Numbered from the stretch's first letter, positions 26,701 to 40,673 are shown. The stretch: DNA of 64,000 nt from Tetrahymena thermophila SB210 (GCF_000189635.1 NW_002476507.1:434001-498000); one strand, 5' to 3'. The notes: generated by a model from the letters alone, not told the origin. Numbers and translations: made by a program.

Positions 26701-28344
26701 TGACTTTTAAAAATATATAAGACTATTCATGAATGCAGTTAATAGCACAATTTACTATACTAGAAATAAGTTTGATAAAAAAGCAATTTCTAAAGATGAT
26801 TTTTTGTATTTTATTTTCTCAAATTTTAATCTGGATGATAAATAGAACGAATTTAACTTTTCAGAAGCAATGAATTTAATTGACAAAAGTATGAAATAGC
26901 TATTCAGTACTTTTGTCAGTTTATGGACATTTACATTTACTCTGATAGCAGGATGTGTTTTGGCTATTTATCCTATCATCCTAAAATCAAGAATTAAAAT
27001 TCATGATAGTTTAGTACTGTTTACGAAAATATCAATACGTGATGTTGAAAATTACTATACTCATTACAAAAATATTACGTACTTTTTCTCTACCTTTATA
27101 AGCATTAGATAATTATCAAGAGATGTTGAGAGTTTTTTAGAGGGAGAATAAATTCTTTAATTTAGACAAAGAAAAGAAAATGATAATAAGTCAATATCTC
27201 GTTCTCGTAAGTATAAAGGTAACAATTAATATTTTATTTATATACATAAATATTAATTTTGCTTTTTGATTGATGAATATTTAAAAATAATTAGGAGTTA
27301 AAATAGATAGATTGAGTTTCTTCTTTCAAATGCTTGTAGTATATGTTTTTTTCACATCCTTTGCCATTTTAAAAGATATTAAAATGATTTTCTTTATAAC
27401 TAAAACCGAAGACTACATAAGAGCTCAAATAAACTAATAGCAAGTAAGTTATAATTTTAAAAAAATATGACAATTAAAACATTTATTACCAAATAGGTTT
27501 ACTACTAATTCTAAAACAGAGTAATTGGCTACAAATAATATTTATCTGATTTCCAAGATGAAGAAAATCCGTCTTAAATTGAAATAGATTCAAATAATCT
27601 TTAAGATTAGATGAAAGGAAATATTACTTAGTTATTGATGGATAACTATTAACTATATGGATAAATTGATCAAACATATATTCAATTCGTAAATAACCTA
27701 ATGACAGAACCTGTTTGTTAAATGTTGAATGTATAATTTTAATTTGATATACAATTCATAATAATTATCAACAAACATTTTTACTATTTTATTTAAAGCT
27801 TCCTTCAAACGATCCATGCTATAATTTGTAAGATAGTCTACTTTCTAAGAGCTTTTAGAATTTCTTTATATATTCTGAGAATCTTTTTTTAAATGGGTAT
27901 GAGCACGTCAAAACTGTTTACTAATAATAAGGATTTTAAAAAGGTAATTTTTGATTATTTAAAATATCATTTTAATTTTTTTAATAATTAGCATAAACTG
28001 AGTCGATTATGCAGATTAATGATACATTCTTAAAAGATTTAACAAGCCTATAAAATTATATATAATTGGTTAATTTAATGTGGAAAGAATATGAATAATC
28101 TTCATTATTTGATGAAATGGATTAGTAGCTTTATTTTACAGAGATAGTATTTATTTGCTATTCGATATCAATTTTCTTATTTTTGGTATTTATCTGGTTG
28201 AATGTTTATTTAAATTTGAAAAGAGATTCAAGATGGGTCAATGGATTTATTCTTCTAATTCCAATTTAAATGCTCAGAGAAAATTAATATCTTAGAAGCT
28301 ATCTCAAAAGAAAGCTCCAAATCAATAGTTTAAGTTACGCCTGA
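20760..28344 (+). CDS. Large multi-exon PAS-domain transmembrane protein
   Basis: ATG at 20760 and TGA at 28342-28344 span about 7.6 kb and at least 13 exons. Well-supported exons include 20760-20969, 21093-21965, 22125-22661, 22725-22968, 23031-24271, 24334-24604 and one from 24659; later ones are approximate. Order: an N-terminal block of about 8-10 hydrophobic segments, a conserved Cys motif (HHDKCVDPMCPCQRRNYLYD), a PAS-like region (from NICVISLSSRFETMS through TDSDGEISGFGKKFANIL), a long K/Q/S-rich linker, then two distant transmembrane segments flanking a loop of about 200 residues and a short cytosolic end. I recognise this plan from an expanded ciliate family of PAS S-box membrane proteins, which may sense redox, light or ligands. 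No kinase or cyclase domain is present, so the output is unknown. Confidence 0.8.
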
Positions 28345-29026
28345 AATTGATTGTTCTATAATATATTATGTTAAATAAAAGAAATTATCATAATTTGAAT
28401 ACAATAAGTATTTAGACAGTAAAGATACATATATATTTTTATTTGCTATTAAATTTTTTTATTATCAACATATACTTTAGTTATAAATTAATTCAGAAAG
28501 TTTGGGTTACTTTTTATCATTTTAAAGCAATTTCTTTTAGCAATTTTTTTAATATAAAATTAAGTTATTTGTAGGAATTTTTCCAAATAACAAAAAAAAT
28601 AGATTCAAATTAACTTTAATGATTGATGATATTCCTTTATGTAAAAAATATTTACAAACAAAAAATATCATATTAGGCCTTACTTAGTAGATAAATAATT
28701 TCTATAATAACTTTTTTAAACAAAATAACCAAATTTAGTAAATATCAAAAAAGTTTTAGATTAAATGAATTAGTTATCAATGAAAAATTATATTTTAAAC
28801 CAGCAAGCATATAAAAATAAATTACTATAAAATTATCAATAAGATACAATTAGATTATTAAATTTTTATTTTTATGCAGCTCAAATCATTGATTAATATT
28901 CTAAATTTTAAGATTTTTTGTGCAAAAAAGAAAGAAAAATTTATTTTATTTTAATTTAATTCAATCACTTTCTTATGCAATTTAAGTTTTATATAGAAAG
29001 CGTTAATTGCTATTATTTTAACTTCT
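28345..29026. other. Convergent intergenic region
   Basis: AT-rich spacer between converging genes, presumably both 3' UTRs. Nothing else is recognised. Confidence 0.6.
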
Positions 29027-30741
29027 TCATTCTTAATGTTCAGGAGCTTATTATTGTTATTATTATTCTTCTTCATTACTCTTTTCATTAACAACTTCAA
29101 CTGATTCTTAAATATCGACCTATTGTCTAACTTCTTCCTAATGTTAAATGACTTCTTCTTAAACATGTTGTTCTTCCTTCTTTTCTTGTTCAATATTATG
29201 TTCTTCATCCTTTTATTATTCAACGATATTTTCTTCCTTATTTTCTTATTCAACAACTTATTCTTCGACCTTTTCTTATTCAGCTTGTTAGTTTTCTTGC
29301 TTTTCTTCAACTTTACTATCTTCATTTTCTTAAGGCTTATTTTCTTCTTATGTAGCAGTTTCTTTAACGGCAGGAGCTTCTTCCTTCTTTTCTTCTTTAG
29401 ATTGGTTCTTTCTTTTCTATATTTTAGAATAAATTAAAATTATTTTGAGAACAGTTTAAATTATTCGAAAAAATAAAACAAAAATAAAAATATTACGCTT
29501 GAATGGAATCCAGGGAAACCACCTCCCATACCCATACCCATTCCCATAGATTAGGCAGGTTCATTGAATATATCTTCAACGGCTCCTTCCTTTTCAGGGT
29601 TTTACATAATGACTTCCATAGACTTACGTTGCTTTAATTCAAGTTACATCATCTTTTCTTAAAATTCGGGATGTTCCATAGCATACTTTTAAGTAGCACA
29701 TTAGATAATCTTAGAAGCAGGATCTTCAAAGTCTTCCAAATTATATTAATTAAAAATGCTATCCCTATTAATACAATAATAAATAATTTTATAATTGAGT
29801 TTTTGGACCATTAAGAATTTATTTATGTTTTTTTAATTTATATAAGTGACGTTATAAGTTGTAATAAGTAAGTTAATAATTAATCAAATGATTACTTAAT
29901 TTCATCGGTCTTTAAAGTTTGTAATGATCTTTAAATTCTAGGATCATTTAAGTTCAATTCTCCATATTAGTCTTTAATCTTTTTGAACAATTATTACATA
30001 GATTTAGTAGTTTCAATCATAATCTTTTCGATAATTTCCAAAAGTTTTTCTTAAGTTAAAAATTCAGGAATTTCAGCTTAGATATCCATTTACTTGCCTT
30101 CAGCTGCATTATCAACCATGGACTTGATTGATTTCATCATGGTTTAGATTTCACTTTTTATAATTAAGTATACGAAATTATTATCGAATTTATCTAATTC
30201 AAATTTTTATTTATTTACTCATCAGTAGCAAAAGTTACTTCACAGTTATATTAGAAATCAACTTCAGTGACTCCATTCTTATCATAAGCCTTCTTGATGG
30301 AAGCCTAAATTTCTTGGCTGATAGAAGCTATTTATTTTATTTTAAACATACTTTAATAACTATTTTGAGAGCATACATAATAAGGAGTTAAAAATATTAA
30401 AATCCTAATTGCCAAAGATTTATAATAATTTTTAATTCAGAATTGGATAAGATAAGTTTGAAATAATAAAGTTTTATACAATATGAGAAAATAAAGTCTT
30501 TAATGTCGTAGTCAAGTCTTCCTTGTGAGTATCTCTTCATTTCATTAGCCATTAAAGACATTTGAACGCAAACAGTGAAGAGTTCTTTCTTAAGTTACTT
30601 CAAAGTACTAATAATAATTTCTCTAGGAAGAGTCTTACCAGCTGCTTTCTTTACTTAAACTTTGCTATTGTAGAGATAGTAGAAGAGAGCTCCAGCACCT
30701 ACTAATGAACCACCAATGATTGCTAATTTCTTATAATCCAT
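29027..30741 (-). CDS. N-terminally anchored protein with Q/E-rich tail, function unknown
   Basis: Five exons (30741-30480, 30327-30219, 30153-29896, 29764-29497, 29416-29027) join in phase to give 428 aa. Residues about 6-25 form one membrane helix (LAIIGGSLVGAGALFYYLYN) next to the start, like a signal anchor of the ER or mitochondrial outer membrane. A helical domain follows, ending in EHPEFQEKMMQLELKQRKS and a Met/Gly stretch (SMGMGMGMGGGFPG). The last 130 residues are Gln/Glu/Lys repeats in their own exon. The Met/Gly stretch recalls Hsp70 co-chaperones of the Hip/STI1 kind, but I cannot show homology. Plus-strand frames at 29123-29437 are antisense shadows of the repetitive tail. Confidence 0.72.
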
Positions 30742-32553
30742 TTTAGAATGATTTTTTGAAAATTTTAAAAGAAGTATTTAATAATTGTTTTTATCTATTT
30801 AATATTTTTACAAATAAATTATTTAATTTTATCACTTTTTATATTTCCCCTTTATTGAAAAATTAGGATATTAAAAGATCTTTCCAGTTTCTTAAGATTT
30901 AATCTACGGATATTTTTTCATTAAAAAATTCCATTAAAAAGAAAATTTTTTGCTTTTCATGCAGAAACTTCTAATGGTTTCTAATTAATTCCTTTAAACC
31001 TTAACTTTTCTTTAAGAAAAATAGATAAATAATTTTTTAAAAACAAATAAATTATTTCATTTTTTAAAATAATCAAGCAAACAAATTAAAATACATTTTT
31101 TATAATCTATAAAATTATATTTTTTAATTAGTAAGTAAAAAGAAGTAACTTTAAACTTTAAATAATATTAATTGAATAAATAAAAAACTCTAATTTTTTT
31201 TTCTTTTTAAATTTAATTAAAAGAAAACATAATAAAAAATTTTTATAAATTCAATGAAAGTTTATTTAGAAAAATATTTGTAAACTTAGCTTAATTTAAA
31301 GCTAATTAAGAATTTAAAAAACTTCTTAAAATTATTTAATTCTCAATATAATATATTTTTTCCAAATATAATTTTTATAATATTAAAACATGTGAGAGTC
31401 TGCCAGCCATGTCAGATATTTTATTTTGTTAAATATTAAGTCAAAATAAAAAATCATTTTTTTATACAATTATAGGAGATAATAAATTAATTAATTAATT
31501 ATAAATTTAAATATTTAATTTATTATTAATCAATTAAATTTTCAAAAGAACATTCATTTTTGCAAAATAAATGTAACAAAAGTCATGTAACAAATGGAAT
31601 GAAGTTATTTATTTTGTGTTTGCTATACTAAAGAAAGTATGTGCATATTTAAGAATCGCTACAAATTAATATACACATGCATTCTTGCATTCTTAAATAA
31701 ATTAGAATAATAATTAGGTTTATTTATTTATTTGTTTTTTTTATTTTTATTGTTTACAAAGAATAATAAATTAGGATAATTAAATTATTTTATCTAATAA
31801 GTAAGAGTGATGATTTTCTTCCAATTAGTTAATCTAATTTTTGATTTTTAATTTACTTGCTTTTTACAAGGATAGTTAGCATAATTTAATTTCAACGTAG
31901 AGTAAGTAGTTGGTTAATTAAGGAAAAGTAGTTCACCCTAATTCTTTACTCAAATTGAATTCTATTTATCTATTATGTTATTTTTAACAGCAAGTGGTAG
32001 TGTTATTTACTTGAGATAATAATGATCATTAAATATTATGAAAAAATAATTTGAGGTATTTTTTATTTTATTCAGTTATTCAAGTTTTTATACAGTTTAG
32101 CTATTGAAAAAGTTTGGAGTTTTATTATAAAAGGGAGAGTGGATGGATGGGTTAATTTATTATATTTATTAGTTTATTGAATTGTATTTATGAGAAGAAG
32201 TGGATGAACTTGGTAAATTAAACTAAACTTACTTATTTAGTTATTTACTTAATTTTTTACTTACGTAATTAAGTTGCAATTTATAAAAATTAAAGTAAGT
32301 TTATAGTGAATGAAAGATAGGTCATCAAAATATTTTTTTTCAAGTATTCCTAACTTCCTGATTAATTAGTTAATTAAAGCTTTATAATTTATTTCAGCTA
32401 ATTTTTCATATAAGTGTTTATGGTTAAAGTAGAAATACGTTTCTTTCTTCAATTTTGAAACTAGTTCTCAATCAATTTTGAGCACTATCACCTTTTTATA
32501 GATAATTCATTTTTGAGTAAATCAAATAAATTTATTTAAGAACTATAAATTAT
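30742..32553. other. Intergenic region
   Basis: About 1.8 kb upstream of the anchored-protein gene and downstream of the CDK-like gene, both on the minus strand. It is AT-rich with homopolymer runs. The part after 31,850 is slightly richer in G on the plus strand. No gene, RNA or repeat could be supported. Confidence 0.5.
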
Positions 32554-35500
32554 TCAATAAATTTAATTACCTGAATTGTTTAATTAATATGCCTAAGGAA
32601 AGGCAGATGTCATTTAGTGAAGTAAAAAGGGACTTTATTCATTATTCTAAAAATATAAATTGGGGCTAATAAGGTAGTTGGCTTAAAAATCTAAGTGAGG
32701 GGGACTTTATATAAACCCGTTATATCTAAAATTTTAGCTAAATGATGCCTATTTTCCAAAATAATTGTTAAATTCATAGCCCTAAGACTATAAATCTAAA
32801 GGGTAATTTTCAGCAAAATTAAATTCTTGGGTTTTTTCTCGAATAATAGGTTCAGCAGTTTCCTACTGCGTATTTTATGAAGCTTTTAAATCTTAACTTT
32901 CTTCGATTTGCATCATATTGTTTTAATGGGTAACTGTTGAGGAAGCTGTTGATGAACATTTTTGTTAAACAGGAGTATTTGCAAGCTCTTCATCTGCTAA
33001 CACGGTTTTTTATGGCACTGATTAGCTTAAATCATTCATTTATTCATATTTGTTTTAAATATTTAAATTATTTGATTAATGCTATACTCCTCCTTAATTT
33101 TAAAATAAGCTCTAAGTGGCTGCTTCATTTTTTTGCTATTAAATAACTTATTCTATTTAATTAGGAGCTGCAGATAGATTACTTATTTATTCAAGAGGAG
33201 AGGCCTGCGAATATTGGTTTAGTAATTGTTTGTTTTTATTTTGATTTTTTTAGATTAACTTGCCTGCTTTCTTCCTCATTTTTTAATTTTGATTTCCTCT
33301 TTAGTTATTTATTGGTAATTCCTCTTATTGCTGACGTTTTTCAATACTTGAATGATTTTGCTATCTCCCTTGGCCAAATTTAATATCTTCTTGCTTACTG
33401 AAATCAGGAGTCAATGGAAATCCATTTTCATTATATTCCACAATTAACTATTAGTTAGTTGGCTTTTCATTAGTTAATGAATTAGAATTTGAAAGTCTAG
33501 CTGAAATGACTCCTTCTTTTTCAGAAATAGAAGACATAGGTTAAATACTTGCATTAAGATTAAAACCTGTTTGTTATAAAGCTATGATTAACTTATAACG
33601 AAGTATTAAATGTAGTTTAAAATTACTTCTTCTTATTTAAGTACAGTCTTAAGCGATTTACTAAAGAATTTACAAACCTGTTGTGTTAACAACTGCTACT
33701 CCTTATTATGCTGATGGTACTTTATTTTCACTTGAAGTGAGATATAGGTTTGAGATATTGTTAGATTAATTTTTTATTTAAATTAATTGCTGTTGTTATT
33801 TTTCCTACTCAAGTCCTTTAATATATGAGCTCCCTTTTAGTAAGTCAAAAGAAGCAGCATCTAATTATTATTTTTTTAAATAAGTTTATATTAAATTTTA
33901 CAAAAATCGATATTAAAATAATTAAATATTTACATGGACGTCCAGCGCTTAAAATAGGACTGACCACTTGCTAAGAGTGTAATAATTGGGTAGGAGTAGC
34001 TGAAGTACTATCAAGTTGATTATTTTATAAGCTATTAAATGAGTTTTTCGGTTGTGATAATGCAGTTTAATTAGGGGAAGCTTCAGTTTTGTTTGCAAGA
34101 TTTGTATTTACAGTTATATTTAACTTTTGCTTTTTGCGAGTTTCTTCACTCACTTACTATTCTGCTTGGTACTAATTACCATAAATCGAAGAGCTTTGGT
34201 TAATGATATTTTCTTATGATTCCTACAAACTTAATTTCCTTTTATGGCAATTTATATTGCTAGTCGAATCCTAAAATCTTTTATTTCCACCAACTCTATT
34301 TCCTTAAGAATCTGCAGGTAAATTGGTGAAGGAATTTGAATTTTTTTATGTAGGGATTTAACCACACAAAATTTATTATGAATCATTTTTGTTTGAAATG
34401 TTTTAATTTGAAAATTAAGAGTTTTTAAAATTAATTGTGTTCTCTTAGTTGCTAACTTCGGTGGATTCTGAAAAATTAGTACAATTTTATTAATAATCTT
34501 CTTAAAATGAATTATCTATTTGCAGATTTTTTTCATTTTATCCACCTACTTAAGGAACTGTTTATGCTTCACTATTGCTATTGGGGGGGTTTAAGATTGG
34601 TTGATGGCTTACCTAATTTGTAAATTATGGCTTACCACCTTTATAATAGTTAGAGTTTTTATGTTATTGCTATTAATTTTGAGAAATCAACATCTCTTAA
34701 TTATTAGAAATAATTCCTTAATGCTAATTTTGCTTTTAAGGGTTTTGGAAAAGAGAAGTTTGTTTTTATTAGTCTTGAGATGAGCTTTAATATGATTAAG
34801 CTTATTTGTTTATCATGTTTTAGTTGTTGTTGCTTTTATATTACATGCTATTATATTAATTATTGTTTTGTTTTTAGCTTTGGGCTTAATTTGTTTAATT
34901 ATTTATGTTTTAATTTAAATTATTTCTTTTTTATTAATTTTTATTAAAATTATTTCCAACTATGTTAGAATTTTTAAAGGGTACTTCTTTATCTGTGTTG
35001 TTTTATAAAAATTACTAAGGTTAAGTGTGTAAACCTTACTGTTGCTAATTCAAGGGAAGCTATTTTCTATAACCATTTTATTAAGGAAAAACTTGCTTTT
35101 AAGATTAGGGATTTTATAGCTATTGATTGAGGGGATTCTGCAAATGCGGCTACTGAGTAAATCTATTTTTAGATTTTAAAAAATTATTAATTGAAAGAGG
35201 TCTTAAACAAGGTGATTACTTCTATTGCATATTTTAATTTTTGTTTTACTGTTAATTATTGAAGCGATTGAGATTTTAATGCTAATTTTGAAGAGATGGA
35301 ACTCCTCCTTGTACATTAGGTATTTATCCATTTGAAGGGAAGTTTTGATTGGCCTAGACATTCATAACCACTACATGAAAAAATGATGAAAATGTGTTTT
35401 TTAATTCATGAAACATAATGTTTCATTAAGCAAAAGACAATGCAATTACTCTAATTTTGACTATTTCTTTGATTGTTGTTGTTGATGTTGGGCATAACCT

Positions 35501-38500
35501 GGTTTTTGCTTCTTCTCATTTGAAATTGCTAATTTCCTGAAACTTATCCTGCAACTCCACCTTATCTAATAGGAGAAATTTAAGTATTGACTGGTAGAAT
35601 TATGGCATTTTGATTAGGAATAGCTTGCTAAAATTACTATTACTCCACATTTTATCTATACCTTTCATTTTAAACTTTTATTTGTGTCATATAATGATAT
35701 TCTTATCCTTCATCTATCCTTGGCATTCTAAATTTATTTTTCAAAAGTTTATTTAAAAATGAAAGAAATGAAAATAGTTTACTCTTCAAAACTTGCCATT
35801 TCAGGTTCCTATTAAAAAAACTCATGCTGTAAACATTCATCAGCTGAGAATCTAAGTGAAGGATCTAGTGTGAGCATTTTAGAAAGTAAATCAAGAGCAG
35901 AATCATCAACACTATTCACGAATAATTAAAATAGTTAGATTAAAAATTTATACTAACAATTTTGTAATTAATTAATTTATTAATTACTTTGGGTTTATTC
36001 CTTTCAAATGTTCTATAAATCTGTTTTTGAAATTAGCTTTTTCTTCTGGAGTAATTTAACTCAATACTGCATCATAATCTTTCATTTTCAACTCATTCTT
36101 AGAGTTTTAACTCCAAATATTTTCATTTTCTGGATTTCCTAGCAAGCTAAAGTAATTTTTAGCTTACTTTAGTTACTCATCAAAGTTGGCTGCGAAGAGA
36201 GCTTTATAAGTAACATTTTCTTAATTTCTGAAAAGTAATTAATAGAAAATAATTCCAGCACACCAGATATCAACTTTAAATGAGTAATGTTAAGAACCTT
36301 TAGTAAGTAAGTAAATATATATTGATATTAATCATTTAATAATTAAGCAATAAATTAAAAAAATCATCTCAAAATCAATCTTCCCATTTTTTAAATTTGC
36401 TAATTAGAAATAATTAATAATATCAATAATATCAACAACGTTTTTCTAATTTACTAATTGATTAAAACCAAAATTTTTCAAATTAATAGATTGGTTATTG
36501 AGATTTTAAAATAATTTTGCTAATTTTAAATGAACTATCTACCAAGTAATGACTCAGGAGCTCTGTAAAAAATATTTTAAAGCTTTTTAGAAAGAGGAGC
36601 GCGTTTTATATTCAAATCTTTAGAGAGACCAAAATCTGCAACTTTGATTTCTCTGTTTTTGTTATATAATATGTTGTCCGCTATTTATTTTAAAAAGAAA
36701 CAGAAATTAACTTTCAACTTAAAAAAATCAAATGCTAATTTGAATATTGTATGGCCAATTTTTTAAATATGTGTTATTTAATTAAATAAATTTACTCTTT
36801 ATATCCCTATGAATAATATTCTTTTTTTGAAGTTCAGAAAGGCCCATTAGAATAGAATGAATAACTCTCTTAATCTATGGTAGATTAAAGCGAATTTTAC
36901 TCAAAAACATTCCTTCTAAATCATGTTCACAGTACTCGAATACAAAAAAGGTGGATGTGGTAAGATTGGCATCTTTTTCTTTTTATATATATTAAAACAT
37001 AAATAAGTACATAATTGTATTTTTTATTTTGATTTGATTCAAGTGTATTTTTTTTCTAATTCATATCAAATATATCTTAATAAAAATGGGACAATTATTA
37101 TCAAATTGAGCTGAATTAGTGTCAATATTTTTGACCAGTAGACTTCAACTTTTTACAATTGTGAATAAATTATTTTTTATCTTAAATTAATGAAAAGCCA
37201 TAAATAATTTAATTTGATTTGGTATTTCTGATAAAAATAAAATTTGATTTCGTTATCAATAATTAATCAAATGATATCAAAAGAAATGAATTTAAACAAA
37301 TTCAAGAGAATGAATAATCAAAATTTAGAATATTTATTTTTTTATTCTAAATAGTATTTGATATTTTTACAACACTTCAAATCAATTTTTATACATTTTT
37401 GAATCGAGTTTTTATTTACCTATTACGATGTCTAGCAGCTTTACTAAATTAGGATGAGTATCTAGACGCTTCAAAATATTCATCTCTCTCAAAGCTAAAA
37501 TAGAAAACTATATTTTAAGAATAAAAAGAATTAATATAAAGGATGGATTGATTGCTTTGATGTTTTATAGTTATCTCTATTAGTTTGTTTTTTTTTGCTT
37601 GATGAGCTAATCAATTAATGAATGGATAATTCAATTTAATAAAAAAAATAAGAGGAATTTGATCAAGCTAAAAAGCATTTTATCTATACTTTAAATAAAA
37701 AATAGGTAATTTTTTCTTTAGTATTATTTTCTTTATTTTCGTTGTTCGGTATGTTATCTGCCCAAATTTTACAACAAAAATTTCAGAAATATGAAAATTT
37801 AATGATAACCATTTAATCTTTTTCGATTAATTCCAAGCACAAATTGGTTTTTAAACATTTTAAAAATATTTTATATTGATTGGATGTATAGATTGCTATC
37901 TAATATCTTATTTATCAATCACATTTCATATCTGAATAGATTAAAATGAGGTAGATGCATTTTGAGCCGAATTATTATTAAGTGAAAACATTCAGTATAT
38001 TCTATGATTTCTGATAACAAAATTTTAAAAAATTCTTCAAACGTATTAATGAGTTTAGTTTTTATCTTTGCACATATTTGAAAAGCAAAACAATTTACTC
38101 CTTGACTTGGAGATGGACTTTCTTCGATTATCTTTTTTAGAGCAACAATCTTTTAATCCACCTTACGTCGAGCTTTATAGACAAGTCTATTTATTAATAA
38201 TACTTTTAATAATATTTCATTGAAATGATAAAATAAGCCATAACATTCAAATTAATGATGGAGAAAATGCTAGGGCCTAATTAAATTTGGAGTGTATAAA
38301 ATCTTTATTGACCAAAAGATTGTAAAATATATCTTTTGATTTAAGCCAAGACATTTGATGAAGCATTTTGGAATTTAATGTGGAAAATTATTTTAAACAT
38401 AAAATAAATAAACTAAAAATATAAAATATATTTGATGAAAGACAATTTTAAACATTTTTTACTGAAAATGAGTAATTAACAAGCAATTATTATATGGTTG

Positions 38501-38784
38501 GCTTTATTCACAAGTTCATTTTTCATATGAAAAAATAAGAAAATTGTAGCTTGTGAATCACATTAAATATGAATTTTTTTTGGTAAAACTCGAAATATTT
38601 TGATAAACGGTGGATACTTTGGGGACAAAAATGCACTCCATTAATAAATATTTTTATTTTAATGGCTAAAATGTTCAAATTAAAGTATTAACCCGTATTT
38701 TCCTTAGCCTACTTTATTTAACTATTCGTAGTTTTCATCTTTAAGTGAACAAGGTATTTAATTCAGACTTTTTCTATGATACAT
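32554..38784 (-). CDS. CDK-like kinase fused to a very long Q/N-rich tail
   Basis: Ten exons join in phase to 1,347 aa: 38784-38693, 38186-38099, 37507-37420, 36972-36796, 36680-36543, 36297-35988, 35911-35783, 35727-35450, 35370-33934 and 33860-32554. The kinase domain (about 20-350) has the glycine loop GQGKYG (26-31), Lys48 in VALKK, C-helix Glu68 in ALREM, HRD (144-146) and DFG (164-166). It resembles the transcriptional CDK9/CDK12 branch (CEHDLEGM). The T-loop is unusual: PLSKKLQNIFYRAPE, with Ser where CDKs have the activating Thr and Phe for Trp. About 900 residues follow, rich in Gln, Asn and Ser, with basic patches (HKRKLS, TRKKQKL). If the intron at 35449-35371 is not removed, the kinase ends at a TGA at 35406-35408, and the tail would be a separate gene starting at 35365. 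Confidence 0.83.
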
Positions 38785-40673
38785 GACCTTTTTTTAATTT
38801 TCTTTCTTTATATTATTATCAAAATTTCGCCTAACTATTTCTTAATTTTCTTTTGACTAAAAAAACAAAATAGGATTTATCTCTCTCTTTTCCTCACTAA
38901 AAGTTATCTCGCTATATATATGAATTAATAATCAAAATAATAGAGTGTCTTCATTCAAATAGAATTAAAAAATTAGCATCAATCTCATAAAATTAAACTG
39001 ATTTCTTAATGAAGCTAATTCTTACTAATATATTCATCTCACATTCTAATTCATTCATTCATTCATTCATTCATTCATTCATTCATTCTTTCATTTATTA
39101 TTAAATCAAAAATTTCAATAAACTAATGAATTAGATTTTTAAGATCTTAAAATTTTCACTTATCCCCCTTTTATTATCATTATCATAATTATGAATTACT
39201 ATAATATATATCTATCCTAGTCTTGTCTAGCTATATCTCCTTTTATTGATGTAATTATACCACTTATTAATCGCTAAATTACATAGTAATTAAATATTTC
39301 TTTCGATCAATATTAGACGCAAAATATAAAAGTGTTTTAAGTCAAAAATTTGATGAAATCAAAGCCACTCTAATTTTATAAAAAATCAATAAATAATTTA
39401 TATTTATTTACTCATTAAGCATTGACTTGAGGTTAATTTATAAATTTAATTTTGGATGATCAATAATTAAACATAAAAACAAAATATTTTTTATTTATGA
39501 TTAACAGCTTTAAAACTACTATTTAATATAAAAACCAAGACAAAGTGTCAAAATTATTTTATTTATTATACTAAAAAAGCAAAATAACAAAATTTTTTAC
39601 GGGGTATTAGTAGTTTTAAAGGTAAAAAATTTAAATGCTTTTTCTATTTTAATGATAATATTAATAACACTAAAAATAGAATATTTATGGTGTGATGTAT
39701 TCATGCATTTTTATATTTAAACAAAATATTTTTCAAGAAATAAAAATTGAATTTAAATTTCTTTTAACAATCATAATAATATTTATCAATTGTGAATAAA
39801 ATTACTTTCTTCTAATTAAATGATAATATAAAATATTTTTTACATATACTTTTAAATATTTTTAACCATCTAGAATAAAACCATTTCAGCAAAATTTAAT
39901 TTTCTAATAATAATAATGTATTAAGTAATGGGATGATTAAAGCTTAGAATTTTTACTTCAAGAAAAAATGAAATAAAATACTGAAAAATGTAAATAAAAG
40001 AGTTAGTATAGTTTACATTTAACACTCCATTCTACTAAATGCTCGTTCAAATATCAAGCTTTATTTTGAAAATTGCAAAAAATTATAAATGTTTGCATAC
40101 ATGTTTTTGTATTTGAAAATTTTGAATTTATTATAAAAATTAGTTAATCCGTAGATTTAATAAATTATAGCAAAAGTTCTATTTATTATATAATTTAAAA
40201 ATCAAAAATTAATAAAAAGATAATAAACAAGCATCATTCAATTTGAAAAGATTGATAAAAAAGATAATTTGTTTATTAGTTAATAACACGATCAAAAGAT
40301 TTTATCAACTTTATTTATCTATTTTCTAAAATAATAGCTTTTGGTAAAAAAAAATTTAGCTAAAAAACTATTATATATATAAGCAATCAGTTAGTTAGAT
40401 GAAGCCTTAAACATCTCATAGCTCTGAAAAATTAAAAAAAATTATGTAACCAAAATACTAAGTAAACTTACACCAAAAGAGCTAAACTTAAATTTGTAAT
40501 TTTACATACTACATTAGTAAATTTTAGAGTAATAAATAATTAACGATATAAAAATAGATAATCCATCTAGCTTATAAATTTAACCTCTGAGCTAAATGCT
40601 TAACCTTAATTTAAAAAAATAAATAACAGATAAGCATCAAGTCAGTTCGAATTACAGCTCTTAGAATTAATTT
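38785..40673. other. Divergent intergenic region with microsatellite
   Basis: About 1.9 kb between the divergent CDK-like and MORN genes. It is AT-rich and contains the ATTC tract listed separately; no gene was found on either strand. Confidence 0.55.
39049..39088. repeat. (ATTC)10 microsatellite
   Basis: Ten perfect tandem copies of ATTC (40 bp) lie within the divergent spacer. This is simple slippage-type repeat sequence, likely polymorphic in length between strains. Confidence 0.95.

Noticed and set aside
32590-35360. Plus-strand frames that looked like a decayed transposon, with an RGLKQGD stretch like reverse transcriptases and TGA at apparent Trp positions.
   Set aside because: The minus strand has one continuous, in-phase coding frame through the same DNA (the Q/N-rich tail of the CDK-like gene). 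The plus-strand readings are antisense shadows that need frameshifts and stop read-through.
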